Source: Clostridium cadaveris
GTDB lineage: Bacteria; Bacillota; Clostridia; Clostridiales; Clostridiaceae
NCBI RefSeq assembly: GCF_020911725.1
Contig: NZ_CP076620.1
Span: 2,555,001-2,619,000, forward strand
Length of the DNA stretch: 64,000 nt
Reading direction: 5' to 3'
This document shows positions 53,898 to 63,240 of this stretch, one piece after another; position 1 is the stretch's first letter, and the number at the start of each line of letters is the position of its first letter. The notes under the pieces were generated by a model that ran no database searches, had not been told where the DNA came from, and saw nothing but the letters and a program-made list of their open reading frames with translations. Both the position numbers and the translations under genes were made by a program.

Positions 53898-55688
53898 CTA
53901 AATCTCCTTATTTTGAATCTCTTCATATTTCACACATGGCATATGAATGCTTATAGTCGTGCCTTCATCCGGTTCACTATAAATTTTTAGTCCGTAATCA
54001 TCTCCACAATAAAGTTTTATTCTAGCATTTACATTTTTAAGCCCTGTCCCAGAACCTTTTTTTGTAGATTTCAGCTCCTTAAGTAAAAGCTCATCCGCTA
54101 CCTCCTGCTCCATTCCGAGACCATTATCCTTAACATCTATATATAAATCACCATCTTTTATATATGCTAAAATCACAATTTCTCCGTCACCTTCCATAAA
54201 TTCCATACCATGATATATAGCATTCTCTATAAGAGGTTGTACAATTAGCTTTATGCTCATTAGGTCAAGTACCTCATCCTGTACTTCAAATCTATATTCA
54301 AATTTATTTTTGTATCTTATACTTTGAATCTTTAAATAATTTTCTGCATGCTCTATTTCTGATTTTACAGTGATTATATTTTTCCCTTTGCTCAAACTTA
54401 TTCTAAATAATTTTGCAAGAGCTGTAACCATATTTATAGCACCTTCATAATTCCCATTCTCAATCATCCAAATTATAGAATCTAATGTATTATATAAAAA
54501 GTGAGGATTTATCTGTGCTTGAAGTGCATTAAGCTCACTTTTTCTTTTTCCTTCCTGCTCTTTTACTATATTGTCCATAAGTGAATGAAGCTGGTAAACC
54601 ATAGATTGAATTGCATTTCCTAGGTGAGTTATTTCGTAGGAACCACTTATGGATATCTGAATGTCTTTCGCACCGTTTTCAAGCTTTCTAACCGAATTTT
54701 CTAGTTCCGTTATAGGATTTGTTATACGCATAGCTACAAATTTATTTATTAAAATAAGTATTATTATGGCAAAGGTCATTATTACTATGACAAATACTTT
54801 CATCTGATTATAATCAGATGTTATATCTCTCATAGGAGTTACACATACAATCTTCCATCCTGTGTATCCCATAGTTTTTACCGTTATTACTCTCTGCTGT
54901 CCTTGAAACACCTCATTATGATTTCCATCTTCTAGATTTGCATGTTTTAAATTGTTCTCTTCAATAAGATTGCTATATATAAGCTGCTGCCTTGGGTGAT
55001 ATATAATCTCTCCATTTTTATGAACAAGATAAGTGTAAGAAGATTTTCTAAGAGTAACATTTTTAAAAATCTGTTCTATAGCTCTGAAATTCATGTCTAC
55101 AACAAGAACCCCTCTTCTAACTTTTCCGTTGTAAGTGAGTTCAACCTGCCTGCTAAGAGATACTACCCAATGATATTCATAGTTAGGATCAAAAAACAGA
55201 TTTTCTATATGAGGTGTTGAAAAGTGTACATTTTCCCCTTCTTCTATAGCTTTTTTAAACCACTCACTACCTGCTGGATTTGCCGTTTTCTTAAGCTGTC
55301 CTAAAGGTGAGGACGCTACCAGTTCCCCGTCCTCCAAAAATACACATATACTTACTATAGAATCTTTATTTGTGTCATATAATAAATTCAGTTCATTTTC
55401 TATACTGTCTTTGTCAAAATCAGCTCTCTTTATTACGCTGTAATAAACTGAATTTGATATTTTTTTCATATTCCTTACATAGCTGTCTAGGTTTATATTT
55501 ACTTGGTCTAATATAGCTATATTGTTTTGAGCTACAGTCTCCTTATTTGATGTTATATACCTTATGTATAATGTAATACCAACACTAAACATACCTATTA
55601 CAGATATAAGTGTAAATGAAATTGCTATCATCTGTTGTATACTTATTTTTTTATATTTTTTGATAATAACCCCCATAACTTTACTCAT
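53898..55688 (-). CDS. YesM-type sensor histidine kinase
   Basis: A first membrane helix (MIAISFTLISVIGMFSVGITLYI) leads to an extracellular Cache-like domain of about 240 residues. A second helix (VFVIVIMTFAIIILILINKF) and a HAMP (ITNPITELENSVRKLE) follow. The His kinase domain has AQINPHFLYNTLDSIIWMI (phospho-His) and the ATPase has PLIENAIYHGME (N box), DNGLGM (G1) and KKGSGTGLKNVNARIKLYCG (G2). It should phosphorylate the adjacent AraC-type regulator. The longest frame begins at 55775, inside the regulator gene; ATG 55688, 10 bp after the regulator stop, is preferred (596 residues). Confidence 0.88.
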   Translation of the reverse strand: MSKVMGVIIKKYKKISIQQMIAISFTLISVIGMFSVGITLYIRYITSNKETVAQNNIAILDQVNINLDSYVRNMKKISNSVYYSVIKRADFDKDSIENELNLLYDTNKDSIVSICVFLEDGELVASSPLGQLKKTANPAGSEWFKKAIEEGENVHFSTPHIENLFFDPNYEYHWVVSLSRQVELTYNGKVRRGVLVVDMNFRAIEQIFKNVTLRKSSYTYLVHKNGEIIYHPRQQLIYSNLIEENNLKHANLEDGNHNEVFQGQQRVITVKTMGYTGWKIVCVTPMRDITSDYNQMKVFVIVIMTFAIIILILINKFVAMRITNPITELENSVRKLENGAKDIQISISGSYEITHLGNAIQSMVYQLHSLMDNIVKEQEGKRKSELNALQAQINPHFLYNTLDSIIWMIENGNYEGAINMVTALAKLFRISLSKGKNIITVKSEIEHAENYLKIQSIRYKNKFEYRFEVQDEVLDLMSIKLIVQPLIENAIYHGMEFMEGDGEIVILAYIKDGDLYIDVKDNGLGMEQEVADELLLKELKSTKKGSGTGLKNVNARIKLYCGDDYGLKIYSEPDEGTTISIHMPCVKYEEIQNKEI

Positions 55689-55698
55689 TGTTTTCAGC

Positions 55699-57294
55699 TC
55701 AATTCTTTCTATATTTAGAAGGAGAAACTCCAAATTTCTTTTTAAATACATAGCTAAAGTAATTTGCTTCTTCATAACCTATTTTATTTGCTATGATGTA
55801 AGTCTTATCTGCAGTAGTATTTAAAAGTTTCACAGCTTCCTCAAGCCTAATTTCAGTAAGAAAATTAACAAAATTCATGTTCGTTTCCTTTTTAAATATA
55901 GTAGAAAAATATGTAGGACTTACGTGTATGCTATCACATAACTTATCCACTGAAATGTCATGGTCCATATAGTGTTTTCTTATATATTCTTTTGCATTTG
56001 CCACAATAAGAGATGAAGACCTCATTCTATTTTTTTTAATTCCATTGTTTATAGCTATAGCTTTATCTACAAACCACTCTTTTATCTTATCTATAGAATT
56101 AATCTTTTCTAGATATTTATAAAAATTGAATTCTTCACCAAAAATATCATTTAAATCTAAATTATATATCTGAACCAGCTTTAGCATAGCTGTCATTATT
56201 TCCATAAAATAAATTCTATATTGATTAAAAGGAAGTACAATACTTTCAATATCTTTAAATAGTTCATCTATTACATTTCTTATCTCTTCTTTTGAAGACA
56301 CTTTAACTGCATTTAGTAGTTCTCTTTCCTTATTTTCATCCAACTGAAGATTGATTGAAGTTGTATGCTCCACATCATTTATATATATGGCATGTCCACT
56401 TCCTAAAACTACACTATATTCCAAAGCATCCTCTGCAGTTCTATATGATCTGTAAAGTTTAGATGGATTTAGTGCTATATCTCCAATTCCAGCTGCAATA
56501 TTTCTATTCATTATTCTGTGGAATATTTTGCATACTTCATTTAATCCGTTTATTACTTTGTTTATATCGCTCTTATTATCAAAATTTGCTATTACCACAA
56601 CTTTGTCCACATATAAAAGGCTTACGAATCTACAAAATTTATTCATGTTTTCATCAACGATTTTCTTAATCGATATTAGAATAAGAGATTTCTCCTTAAT
56701 AAAATCCTCATCACTTCTATCTTCATCATCCAATTTAATCAATCCTACAGCAAGGTGTTTACTTTGAAATTCTACACACAGCTTTTTCAGCTCTATGTTC
56801 CAGTCATCTGATTTTACACGTCCCTCTATAGCTCCTATGAAAAATTGTTCTCTAATCATAGGCAGACTTTCTAAGTAGTACTGTTTTAATATATCTATAT
56901 TTCTTTTTTCATCATATTCTTTGTCTAGTCGTACTTTTAGATTTCTTAAAACCTCTGCAAGCTGAGCTGAATTTATAGGTTTCAATAAGTATTCGATTAC
57001 ATTTATCTTTATAGCTTGCTTTGCATATTCAAAATCATCATAACCCGAGAATACTATTATTTTTGTTGATGGGAGTATTTCTACCAGCTTATTTCCCAAT
57101 TCTAGCCCATCCATAAATGGCATTCTTATATCTGTCATTATTACATCTGGTTCCAGCTTTTCTGCTTTTTCTAAAGCTTCTTGTCCATTTTCTGCATCCC
57201 CTACCACTACAAAGTCAAAAGATTTCCAGTCCATTTTTTTTATTATTCCAAGCCTTACTTCTTCTTCGTCATCCACTATCATGATCTTATACAT
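55699..57294 (-). CDS. YesN-type response regulator with AraC DNA-binding domain
   Basis: The receiver domain has the acidic pocket IVDDEEEVR, phospho-Asp in PDVIMTDIRMPFMDG, VFSGYDDFEYAKQA and the conserved Lys in LLKPI. A central region of about 280 residues is not recognised. The C-terminal two AraC helix-turn-helix units are present (HYMDHDISVDKLCDSIHVSPTYFSTIFKKETNMNF, NKIGYEEANYFSYVFKKKFGVSPSKYRK). The natural target is the mgl operon next door. ATG 57294 has AGGAGG at 7 nt. It is the first gene of the regulatory operon. Confidence 0.9.
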   Translation of the reverse strand: MYKIMIVDDEEEVRLGIIKKMDWKSFDFVVVGDAENGQEALEKAEKLEPDVIMTDIRMPFMDGLELGNKLVEILPSTKIIVFSGYDDFEYAKQAIKINVIEYLLKPINSAQLAEVLRNLKVRLDKEYDEKRNIDILKQYYLESLPMIREQFFIGAIEGRVKSDDWNIELKKLCVEFQSKHLAVGLIKLDDEDRSDEDFIKEKSLILISIKKIVDENMNKFCRFVSLLYVDKVVVIANFDNKSDINKVINGLNEVCKIFHRIMNRNIAAGIGDIALNPSKLYRSYRTAEDALEYSVVLGSGHAIYINDVEHTTSINLQLDENKERELLNAVKVSSKEEIRNVIDELFKDIESIVLPFNQYRIYFMEIMTAMLKLVQIYNLDLNDIFGEEFNFYKYLEKINSIDKIKEWFVDKAIAINNGIKKNRMRSSSLIVANAKEYIRKHYMDHDISVDKLCDSIHVSPTYFSTIFKKETNMNFVNFLTEIRLEEAVKLLNTTADKTYIIANKIGYEEANYFSYVFKKKFGVSPSKYRKN

Positions 57295-57661
57295 GGGCTA
57301 TCCTCCTAAATGTAGTAATCGTTTTAAACATATCTATAAACAATTATACCATTATTATACTTTTATGTATATTTTAATCCATACTATTAACAATTTCATC
57401 TTTAACACCCTTTATTTATTATTTTATTAATATTAATAGATTTAAAAGTTTTATCAATTAGTCTGTACCTATGCTAAAATCACAAAAAGGAATCAGCTAT
57501 CTGTCATATTGACAAACCGATTCCTTTTAAAATTCTATAACACCTGTTCTATCCTTTTATGATACCAGACTTTTTTTCTCTTTTTCTTACTTTCATGTTT
57601 ATAATCTTCAGTTCGCACTTATTAATTTCAAAACTTTAATAAATTGGGGTATACGAAAATT
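57295..57661. other. intergenic region between the response regulator and the repeat lipoprotein
   Basis: It holds the upstream region of the regulator gene (a -10-like TATAAT near 57346; the -35 is unclear) and one terminator at 57485-57528. The rest is AT-rich with no visible gene or repeat. Confidence 0.5.
57485..57528 (-). terminator. terminator downstream of the repeat lipoprotein
   Basis: AAAAGGAATC/GATTCCTTTT stem with an inner TGTCA/TGACA hairpin, followed in the minus direction by TTGTGATTTT. Confidence 0.65.
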
Positions 57662-58378
57662 TTACCATCCCATTTTCTCTTTATACTCATTCCAAGACAT
57701 CATATCTTCTAAATTAATTGTACGACTAAAATCTTTTCCATCAACAGTTAAAATAACCTCTATTTCACCAATGACTTCTTCTATAGGAACTTCAGCTACG
57801 TAATGAATATCTCTCACTACTTTTGGTTTTATTAAAGCATTCTTTTCTAAATCAGAACCATCAACACTTTCTACCAAAGAAAAACAGGTATACTCATTAT
57901 TGTTGAGTTTTATCCTTGCATCAATTATGTCATTTATCAATTTAGCTTTATAACCAGAATTTGTCATAGCTAACGTTACATCTATATAAATATTACCTTG
58001 AGTTTTTACATCATAGCATGAACTGCTTCCAGTAATAATTGAAGGCTCAATTCTTGATGTAACATAAATTTCACCTAAAATAAATTGACAAACCCCATTT
58101 ACTGTATTACCTTCCCCCGCCATAACAATCTCATTTTTAATATCAGTTTCAGGAGTTCCTTTTCTATTAACATTCTCAGAATTTTCTTTTCTATTAATAT
58201 TCTCAGAACTTACTTGTTCAATAACAATCCCAGAACTTTCTTTTCCATTAATATTCTCAGAACTTACTTGTTCAGTATCATTCCCAGAACTTTCTTTCTT
58301 ACTCTCTCCACCACAAGCTACCACAAATAGAGATATAGTAACAACCAATAAAATGGCGAAGAACTTCTTCATTTTCAT
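57662..58378 (-). CDS. lipoprotein with 18-residue tandem repeats and DUF5067-like domain
   Basis: The N-terminal lipobox (SLFVVACGG) marks a lipid-anchored surface protein. Residues of about 27-75 are a low-complexity linker of repeats (KESSGNDTEQVSSENING, then KESSGIVIEQVSSENINR). A C-terminal beta-rich domain of about 160 residues follows (GEIYVTSRIEPSII, YIDVTLAMTNSGYKAK), similar to the immunoglobulin-like DUF5067/DUF4352 fold. The repeat lies in a DNA repeat of 54-bp units. It lies 145 bp or more from the mgl terminator and has no transporter partner. Function unknown. Confidence 0.65.
   Translation of the reverse strand: MKMKKFFAILLVVTISLFVVACGGESKKESSGNDTEQVSSENINGKESSGIVIEQVSSENINRKENSENVNRKGTPETDIKNEIVMAGEGNTVNGVCQFILGEIYVTSRIEPSIITGSSSCYDVKTQGNIYIDVTLAMTNSGYKAKLINDIIDARIKLNNNEYTCFSLVESVDGSDLEKNALIKPKVVRDIHYVAEVPIEEVIGEIEVILTVDGKDFSRTINLEDMMSWNEYKEKMGW
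58159..58300 (-). repeat. 54-bp tandem repeat within the lipoprotein gene
   Basis: Units begin at 58177, 58231 and 58285 (core ATTAATATTCTCAGAACTTA), about 2.5 copies, in frame with 18-residue protein repeats. Slippage could change the copy number without breaking the frame. Confidence 0.8.
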
Positions 58379-58537
58379 TTAGTCATTCCCTTCATTAAAT
58401 TATAATTAATATCAATGAATATCATTATCGATTAATTATAACATATTTTAGAACCTCAGTACATTGCTACAACATCTGCATTAGTAAATTTATCACTATG
58501 AAAATCTAACATTATATTAAAACATAAACTATTTATA

Positions 58538-58577
58538 AAATCAGCCTTAAGGATTATATAATCCTTAAGGCTGATTT
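58538..58577 (-). terminator. intrinsic terminator of the mgl operon
   Basis: A near-perfect palindrome of 19-bp arms (AATCAGCCTTAAGGATTA core) ends in TTTTATAAAT in the minus direction, directly after mglC. Confidence 0.82.
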
Positions 58578-58583
58578 GAAAGT

Positions 58584-59822
58584 TTATTTTCTCTTATACT
58601 TTGTCATATCTATAGCAACCGCTACAGCTATAATTACACCTTTTATAACCTGCTGCCACATTGGACTTACAGCTATAAATTGTAATCCATACTGAATTAC
58701 GGTGAATATCAGAACTCCTGATACTATTCCGCTTACTTTACCTACGCCTCCATTTAGAGAAACACCTCCAACAACACAGGCGGCTATAGCATCCAATTCA
58801 TACCCAGCTCCATATTGGTTAGTAGCTCCTGCAGTTCTTGCTGCTTCAAGAATACCTCCTACCCCATATAAAAATGAAGCAAAGATAAATATTCCCATTA
58901 TAGTTGCAAATACATTTACACCTGAAACAACTGCTGCTTCACGGTTCCCGCCTATAGCATAAACATTCTTTCCAAACACAGTTTTGTTTAATATAAACCA
59001 AACTAAAACTACAAAAACTAATGCTATAGGAACAAGTATCGATATTCCTGGAAATTCCCCAATTTCAAGTAATTTCTTTTGACCTAAGGCAATAAAGTCT
59101 GGTCTTATTCCTCCTATTGGCTGTGATCTATTTGGTTCCATATCAAAATATAGAGAACATGCACCATATACCATAACTTGCACAGCTAATGTTGCAATAA
59201 ATGGATGCATATCATATCTAGCTACCAAGAAACCATTAAGTGCTCCAAATAGTACACAGGCAAGTATTGCTGCAACTATAGGAAGTATCAATGCTATTTG
59301 GGGCATATCTGGGAAAAATCTATTAGCATAGTCTGCTGTCTGAAGCATTGATGTTGAGATTACTGCAGATAGTCCAACTAAACGTCCAGCTGACAAGTCA
59401 GTACCTGCAATAAGCAATGTAAAACATATTCCTAAAGCAACTATCATTTTTGTTGATGATTGAGTCAATATATCAAGCATTACTTTATATTGCATAAACC
59501 GTGGCTGAATTATCATTATAACCACAACAAGCATTAATAAAGCTAATATTATTGCGTTATTAGTTAAAAATCTTTTTGCTGTTTTAGCAGAAATTTCAAC
59601 TGGAACTCCTTCATTTTTCTTGCTATACGTCTGCTTTGCTCCATAAATTATAGAAGCAACAGCTACGGCTCCTACATAAAGATATAAATCAAAAAATACG
59701 TTAGGATCTAATATAAATTTTAATGCTACAGCCAATACTAAAAGTACTAAGCCTATGATAAGGAATCTCTTTCCAAAATCCTTACGGGAAATTATCTTTC
59801 CACCACTCGCACAAGTTTCCAT
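58584..59822 (-). CDS. mglC: galactose/methyl-galactoside ABC transporter permease
   Basis: This protein of about 412 residues has ten or so helices. It shows the RbsC/MglC core (KMIVALGICFTLLIAGTDLSAGRLVGLSAVIS and NAIGG-like YAIGGNREAAVVSGVNVF) and the closing GLQFIAVSPMWQQVIKGVIIAVAVAIDM. It forms the sugar channel with MglA. A long N-terminal segment with a cysteine pair (ETCASGGKII) is unusual. GTG 59831 opens the longest frame, but ATG 59822 has the better-spaced GTGAG site. It is the last gene of mglBAC. Confidence 0.92.
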   Translation of the reverse strand: METCASGGKIISRKDFGKRFLIIGLVLLVLAVALKFILDPNVFFDLYLYVGAVAVASIIYGAKQTYSKKNEGVPVEISAKTAKRFLTNNAIILALLMLVVVIMIIQPRFMQYKVMLDILTQSSTKMIVALGICFTLLIAGTDLSAGRLVGLSAVISTSMLQTADYANRFFPDMPQIALILPIVAAILACVLFGALNGFLVARYDMHPFIATLAVQVMVYGACSLYFDMEPNRSQPIGGIRPDFIALGQKKLLEIGEFPGISILVPIALVFVVLVWFILNKTVFGKNVYAIGGNREAAVVSGVNVFATIMGIFIFASFLYGVGGILEAARTAGATNQYGAGYELDAIAACVVGGVSLNGGVGKVSGIVSGVLIFTVIQYGLQFIAVSPMWQQVIKGVIIAVAVAIDMTKYKRK

Positions 59823-59865
59823 ACATATCACTCACTTTCCATGATAATTTCAATTTATATACCTA

Positions 59866-61365
59866 TTACATAAATGCTGTTGCGTAATTCATAACCTTAA
59901 CCTGGTCTGCCTCTTCTTGATTTAAAAATCCTGTAAGCCGTCCTTCACACATAACCATTATTCTATCTGACATACCTAACAGTTCAGGCATTTCCGAGGA
60001 AATCATGATAATTGATTTACCCTTTTTGATTAGCTCATGCATTATAGTATATATTTCAAATTTAGCTCCTACATCTATACCTCTTGTAGGCTCGTCCAAT
60101 ATAAGAATTTCTGGGTCTGTAAGTAACCAACGTGCTATAAGCACCTTTTGCTGGTTTCCTCCCGAAAGATTTTCCATAAGTTCACTTTGACTTGGCGTCT
60201 TAGTTTTAAGTCCCTTATTTGTTTCTACTGAAGCTTTATATCTTTCAGAGTCATTAAGTACTCCTAAAGTGGAGTACTTTTTCTGATTTGCTATAACAGT
60301 ATTGTCAAGTACAGATAATATACCAAATATTCCACTTGCTCTTCTTTCTTCAGTTAAAAGTGCAAAACCTTGTTTTTTAGCATCATTAACACATTTTATT
60401 TTTATTTCTTTTCCATCTTTTTCGATATTCCCACTTTGAATTGTACGAAGTCCAAATATAGCTTCAACAAGTTCCGTTCTTTGGGCTCCAACAAGCCCGC
60501 CTATTCCTAATATCTCTCCTTTATGCAATTCAAAACTTATATTCTGAAATGATTTAGGATTATCTGAGCACAAATTATTTACTTTTAGAACAATTTCTTT
60601 ACCTGCCACATAATCTTTTATTGGAAATCTATTAGTTAAGTCTCTTCCTACCATACGATTTATGATAAGATCTGTAGTCAATTCTTTAGCATCCCATGTA
60701 CCTACATTTTTTCCATCTCTCATAATAGTAACTTCATCAGATATCTTTAAAATTTCTTCCATCTTATGAGAAATATATATAACCGCACATCCTCTTTCTT
60801 TAAGAGTTTTTATTATTTTAAATAAATGATATGTTTCATTATCAGTAAGAGATGATGTTGGTTCATCCATAATTATTATTTTTGAATTATAACTAATTGC
60901 CTTAGCTATTTCTACCAATTGAAGATTAGATGCTGAAAGACTTCCAGCAAGCGATTCTGGATTTATATTGAGTTCAATCTCATCAAATAAATCCTTTGTT
61001 TTCTTTATCATAGCCTTTTTATCAACTACTATACCCTTCATTGGGAATCTACCAAGCCAAATATTTTCCATAACAGGACGAAACTTTATTGGATGTAGCT
61101 CTTGATGTATCATTGATATACCTAGGTCTAATGCCTGTTTAGATGTTGTAATCTTTCTTTTTTCACCATCTAATATAATTTCACCATCGTCTTCATCATA
61201 AACTCCAAATAAACACTTCATCAATGTGGATTTTCCTGCTCCATTCTCACCCATAAGTGCATGAACTGTTCCCTTGCGAACTTTTAATGAAACATCGTCT
61301 AAAGCTTTAACCCCTGGGAATGTCTTTGTTATATGGTTCATTTCCAGTACAAATTCTTCACCCAT
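59866..61365 (-). CDS. mglA: galactose/methyl-galactoside ABC transporter ATPase
   Basis: The protein has two fused ATPase domains. The first has Walker A MGENGAGKSTLMKCL, signature LSASNLQLVEIAKAIS and Walker B IIIMDEPTSSL. The second has a degenerate P-loop (GIGGLVGAQRTELVEAIFG), signature LSGGNQQKVLIARWL and Walker B ILILDEPTRGID. This is the MglA/RbsA class of carbohydrate importers, of about 500 residues. The longest frame starts at TTG 61371; ATG 61365 is better spaced from GGAG. It lies 75 bp after mglB, with a stem-loop between. Confidence 0.94.
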   Translation of the reverse strand: MGEEFVLEMNHITKTFPGVKALDDVSLKVRKGTVHALMGENGAGKSTLMKCLFGVYDEDDGEIILDGEKRKITTSKQALDLGISMIHQELHPIKFRPVMENIWLGRFPMKGIVVDKKAMIKKTKDLFDEIELNINPESLAGSLSASNLQLVEIAKAISYNSKIIIMDEPTSSLTDNETYHLFKIIKTLKERGCAVIYISHKMEEILKISDEVTIMRDGKNVGTWDAKELTTDLIINRMVGRDLTNRFPIKDYVAGKEIVLKVNNLCSDNPKSFQNISFELHKGEILGIGGLVGAQRTELVEAIFGLRTIQSGNIEKDGKEIKIKCVNDAKKQGFALLTEERRASGIFGILSVLDNTVIANQKKYSTLGVLNDSERYKASVETNKGLKTKTPSQSELMENLSGGNQQKVLIARWLLTDPEILILDEPTRGIDVGAKFEIYTIMHELIKKGKSIIMISSEMPELLGMSDRIMVMCEGRLTGFLNQEEADQVKVMNYATAFM

Positions 61366-61391
61366 CCACAAAATCTCCTTTTCTTAAAGAT

Positions 61392-61423
61392 AAGGATGGG
61401 AAATCCAAAGATTCCACATCCTT
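61392..61423 (-). repeat. stem-loop between mglB and mglA
   Basis: AAGGATG/CATCCTT plus inner GGAA/TTCC pairs form a hairpin with no T-run. It could let mglB mRNA outlive the rest of the transcript. Confidence 0.55.
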
Positions 61424-61439
61424 TTAAAATTCATACTAA

Positions 61440-62501
61440 TTATTTCATGAAGTCCTTATAGTTATCTACAGTAACCTTTACATAAGGAATCCATACATAT
61501 TTCCCATCAGTTACATCATAACCAATTGTGTCTTTATTTATTTCTTTTCCTTTAGCAGCTGCTGCAGCTATAGCAACTGTAGCTTTACCTTGGTTATCGG
61601 CATCATTTAAAACTGTTCCTAATAAAGAGCCTTCCTTCATAGCTTGTAATGCTGGAGCTGTAGCATCAACACCTACAACTGGTATATACTTTGCAGCATC
61701 TCCCTTGTTGTATCCTTCAGCTTTTAAGGCTTCTATTGCACCTAATGCCATGTCATCATTATTGCAGATAACTGCTTCTATCTTGTCTAATCCTTGTCCA
61801 GTTATGAATGCTTTCATTAAGTCAGTAGCTTTTGCTTTATCCCACATTGCTGTATCAGCAGCAAGTTTTTCTGTTCTAAAACCATTTTCTTCTATAGCTT
61901 TGATTGAATATTCTGTACGCAAAGTTGCGTCTTGGTGTCCTGGTTCTCCTTGTAACATTACATATTGGATAACTCCATCACCATTTTTGTCTGCTCCCTT
62001 ATTTGCCTTAAAGTAATCAGATATTATCTCTCCAGATAATTTTCCAGACTCCTCTGCCTTTGCTCCAACGTACCAAACTTTATCATAGCTATCCATATCA
62101 GCTTTCTCTGGCTCACGATTTAAAAATACTATTGGAAGTTTCTTGTCTTTAGCCTTTTTAATAATTGGAGCTGCTGCTGTTCTATCAACTGGGTTGATTG
62201 CCAAAGCATTTACTCCCTTTGTGATAAATGTATCAACTTGCTCATTTTGAGTTGGCTGCTTATTTTGTGAGTCAACTAGTTCAAGAGTAACACCTTGTTT
62301 ATCTGCTTCTCCTTGCATAGCATTACGAACTCCTGTCATAAATGTATCATCAAATTTGTATATAGCAGAACCTATTAAAACTTTTGAACCTGAATCCCCT
62401 GATTTCTTACTATCACTGTTTCCACAGCCTGCCATCATAGCAGTTACTGCAGTTACTGATAATGCAATTGCTAATAACTTTTTAACTTTTTTCATTTTCA
62501 T
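61440..62501 (-). CDS. mglB: galactose/glucose-binding lipoprotein MglB
   Basis: The lipobox (TAVTAMMAGCGN) leads to a family 1 sugar-binding protein with SAIYKFDDTFMTGVRNAM, NPVDRTAAAPIIKKAKDKKLPIVFLNREP, the calcium loop ADKNGDGVIQYVMLQGEPGHQDATLRTEY and CNNDDMALGAIEAL. These match E. coli MglB, including NREP and the EF-hand-like loop. It captures galactose or glucose for MglAC. ATG 62501 has GGGGGA upstream. A perfect cre site lies 33 bp before the start, and a large palindrome farther up. It is the first gene of the operon. Confidence 0.94.
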   Translation of the reverse strand: MKMKKVKKLLAIALSVTAVTAMMAGCGNSDSKKSGDSGSKVLIGSAIYKFDDTFMTGVRNAMQGEADKQGVTLELVDSQNKQPTQNEQVDTFITKGVNALAINPVDRTAAAPIIKKAKDKKLPIVFLNREPEKADMDSYDKVWYVGAKAEESGKLSGEIISDYFKANKGADKNGDGVIQYVMLQGEPGHQDATLRTEYSIKAIEENGFRTEKLAADTAMWDKAKATDLMKAFITGQGLDKIEAVICNNDDMALGAIEALKAEGYNKGDAAKYIPVVGVDATAPALQAMKEGSLLGTVLNDADNQGKATVAIAAAAAKGKEINKDTIGYDVTDGKYVWIPYVKVTVDNYKDFMK

Positions 62502-62533
62502 TCCCCCATCTTAATAACTTTTTATCCAGATTA

Positions 62534-62547
62534 AGTTAACGTTTACA
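62534..62547 (-). promoter_or_regulatory. CcpA cre site upstream of mglB
   Basis: On the minus strand TGTAAACGTTAACT fits every position of the cre consensus TGWAARCGYTWNCW. It lies about 33 bp before mglB, so glucose-type repression by CcpA is expected. Confidence 0.8.
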
Positions 62548-62619
62548 TATATTAATAATATTATGTTTCCCATTTATTTTCCATATAATATTCTACGAAA
62601 AATCTTCAAAATTCTTAGA

Positions 62620-62667
62620 AGTTTTATATAATATATATTGATTTAGAAATATATATTATATAAAACT
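62620..62667. repeat. 20-bp-arm perfect palindrome upstream of mglB
   Basis: Arms at 62620-62639 and 62648-62667 (core GTTTTATATAATATAT) are perfect, with an 8-bp spacer. It could be the binding site of the YesN-type regulator or an extruded structure; AT content makes chance pairing easier. Confidence 0.6.
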
Positions 62668-62706
62668 CCCTTGATTATTCTTTATCTTTAAGCTGTTAAT
62701 AAACAC

Positions 62707-62742
62707 AAAAATGGACTATTGATTAATCCAATAGTCCATTTT
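62707..62742 (-). terminator. terminator after the acidic unknown gene
   Basis: AAAATGGACTATT/AATAGTCCATTTT stem with T-runs on both strands. Confidence 0.85.
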
Positions 62743-62747
62743 TTATA

Positions 62748-63155
62748 TTATGCTCCAATTTTTTCTGCTTCTTCTTCTATATCCTTTAATCTTTCGTATA
62801 TAGCCTCACATCTATATTCTGCATAGGCTAAGTCTCCAGCATACTTTTTGAATTCATCTTTGCTAAATTTTGTAATGCTGTCTTTCAGGTCAAATTTAGC
62901 TTCTTCTAAGGCGTCATAAAAGCCTGCAGGATCTGGCCCCCATCCCCTCATGCATATATCGAATACTGAGCTTATTTTAGTTAATGGATATTCAGCCTTA
63001 CCTTCAAAAACATCATCAACTGCTATAGCTCTTCCATTCTCCTTTATATTGATTTCATTAAATAGATCCTCTGATAATATATCCACCTCATCAAACTCTT
63101 TGATTAAACTTACAGCCTCTTCAGCTAAATTCTTAAGTTTTTCTTTGGTTTCCAT
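62748..63155 (-). CDS. acidic conserved-type protein of unknown function
   Basis: This 135-residue, largely helical, acidic protein has EEAVSLIKEFDEVDILSEDLFN, VFEGKAEYPLTKISSVFDICMRGWGPDPAGFYDALEEA and YAEYRCEAIYERLKDIEEEAEKIG. The central Met-Arg-Gly-Trp-Gly-Pro segment looks like a binding loop. There is no signal peptide or membrane helix. GAGGAGGA precedes ATG 63155. It has its own terminator. I do not recognise the family. Confidence 0.6.
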   Translation of the reverse strand: METKEKLKNLAEEAVSLIKEFDEVDILSEDLFNEINIKENGRAIAVDDVFEGKAEYPLTKISSVFDICMRGWGPDPAGFYDALEEAKFDLKDSITKFSKDEFKKYAGDLAYAEYRCEAIYERLKDIEEEAEKIGA

Positions 63156-63240
63156 GATAATCTCTTCCTCCTCGGCAATTTGTCGATTAATTAAGACTTT
63201 TCACTATCATTATACTGGCTTATCCTCTTACTGTAAATAT

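Noticed and set aside
57310-57330. cre-like sequence before the response regulator
   Set aside because: It has at least two mismatches at conserved positions, including the first G, unlike the exact site before mglB.
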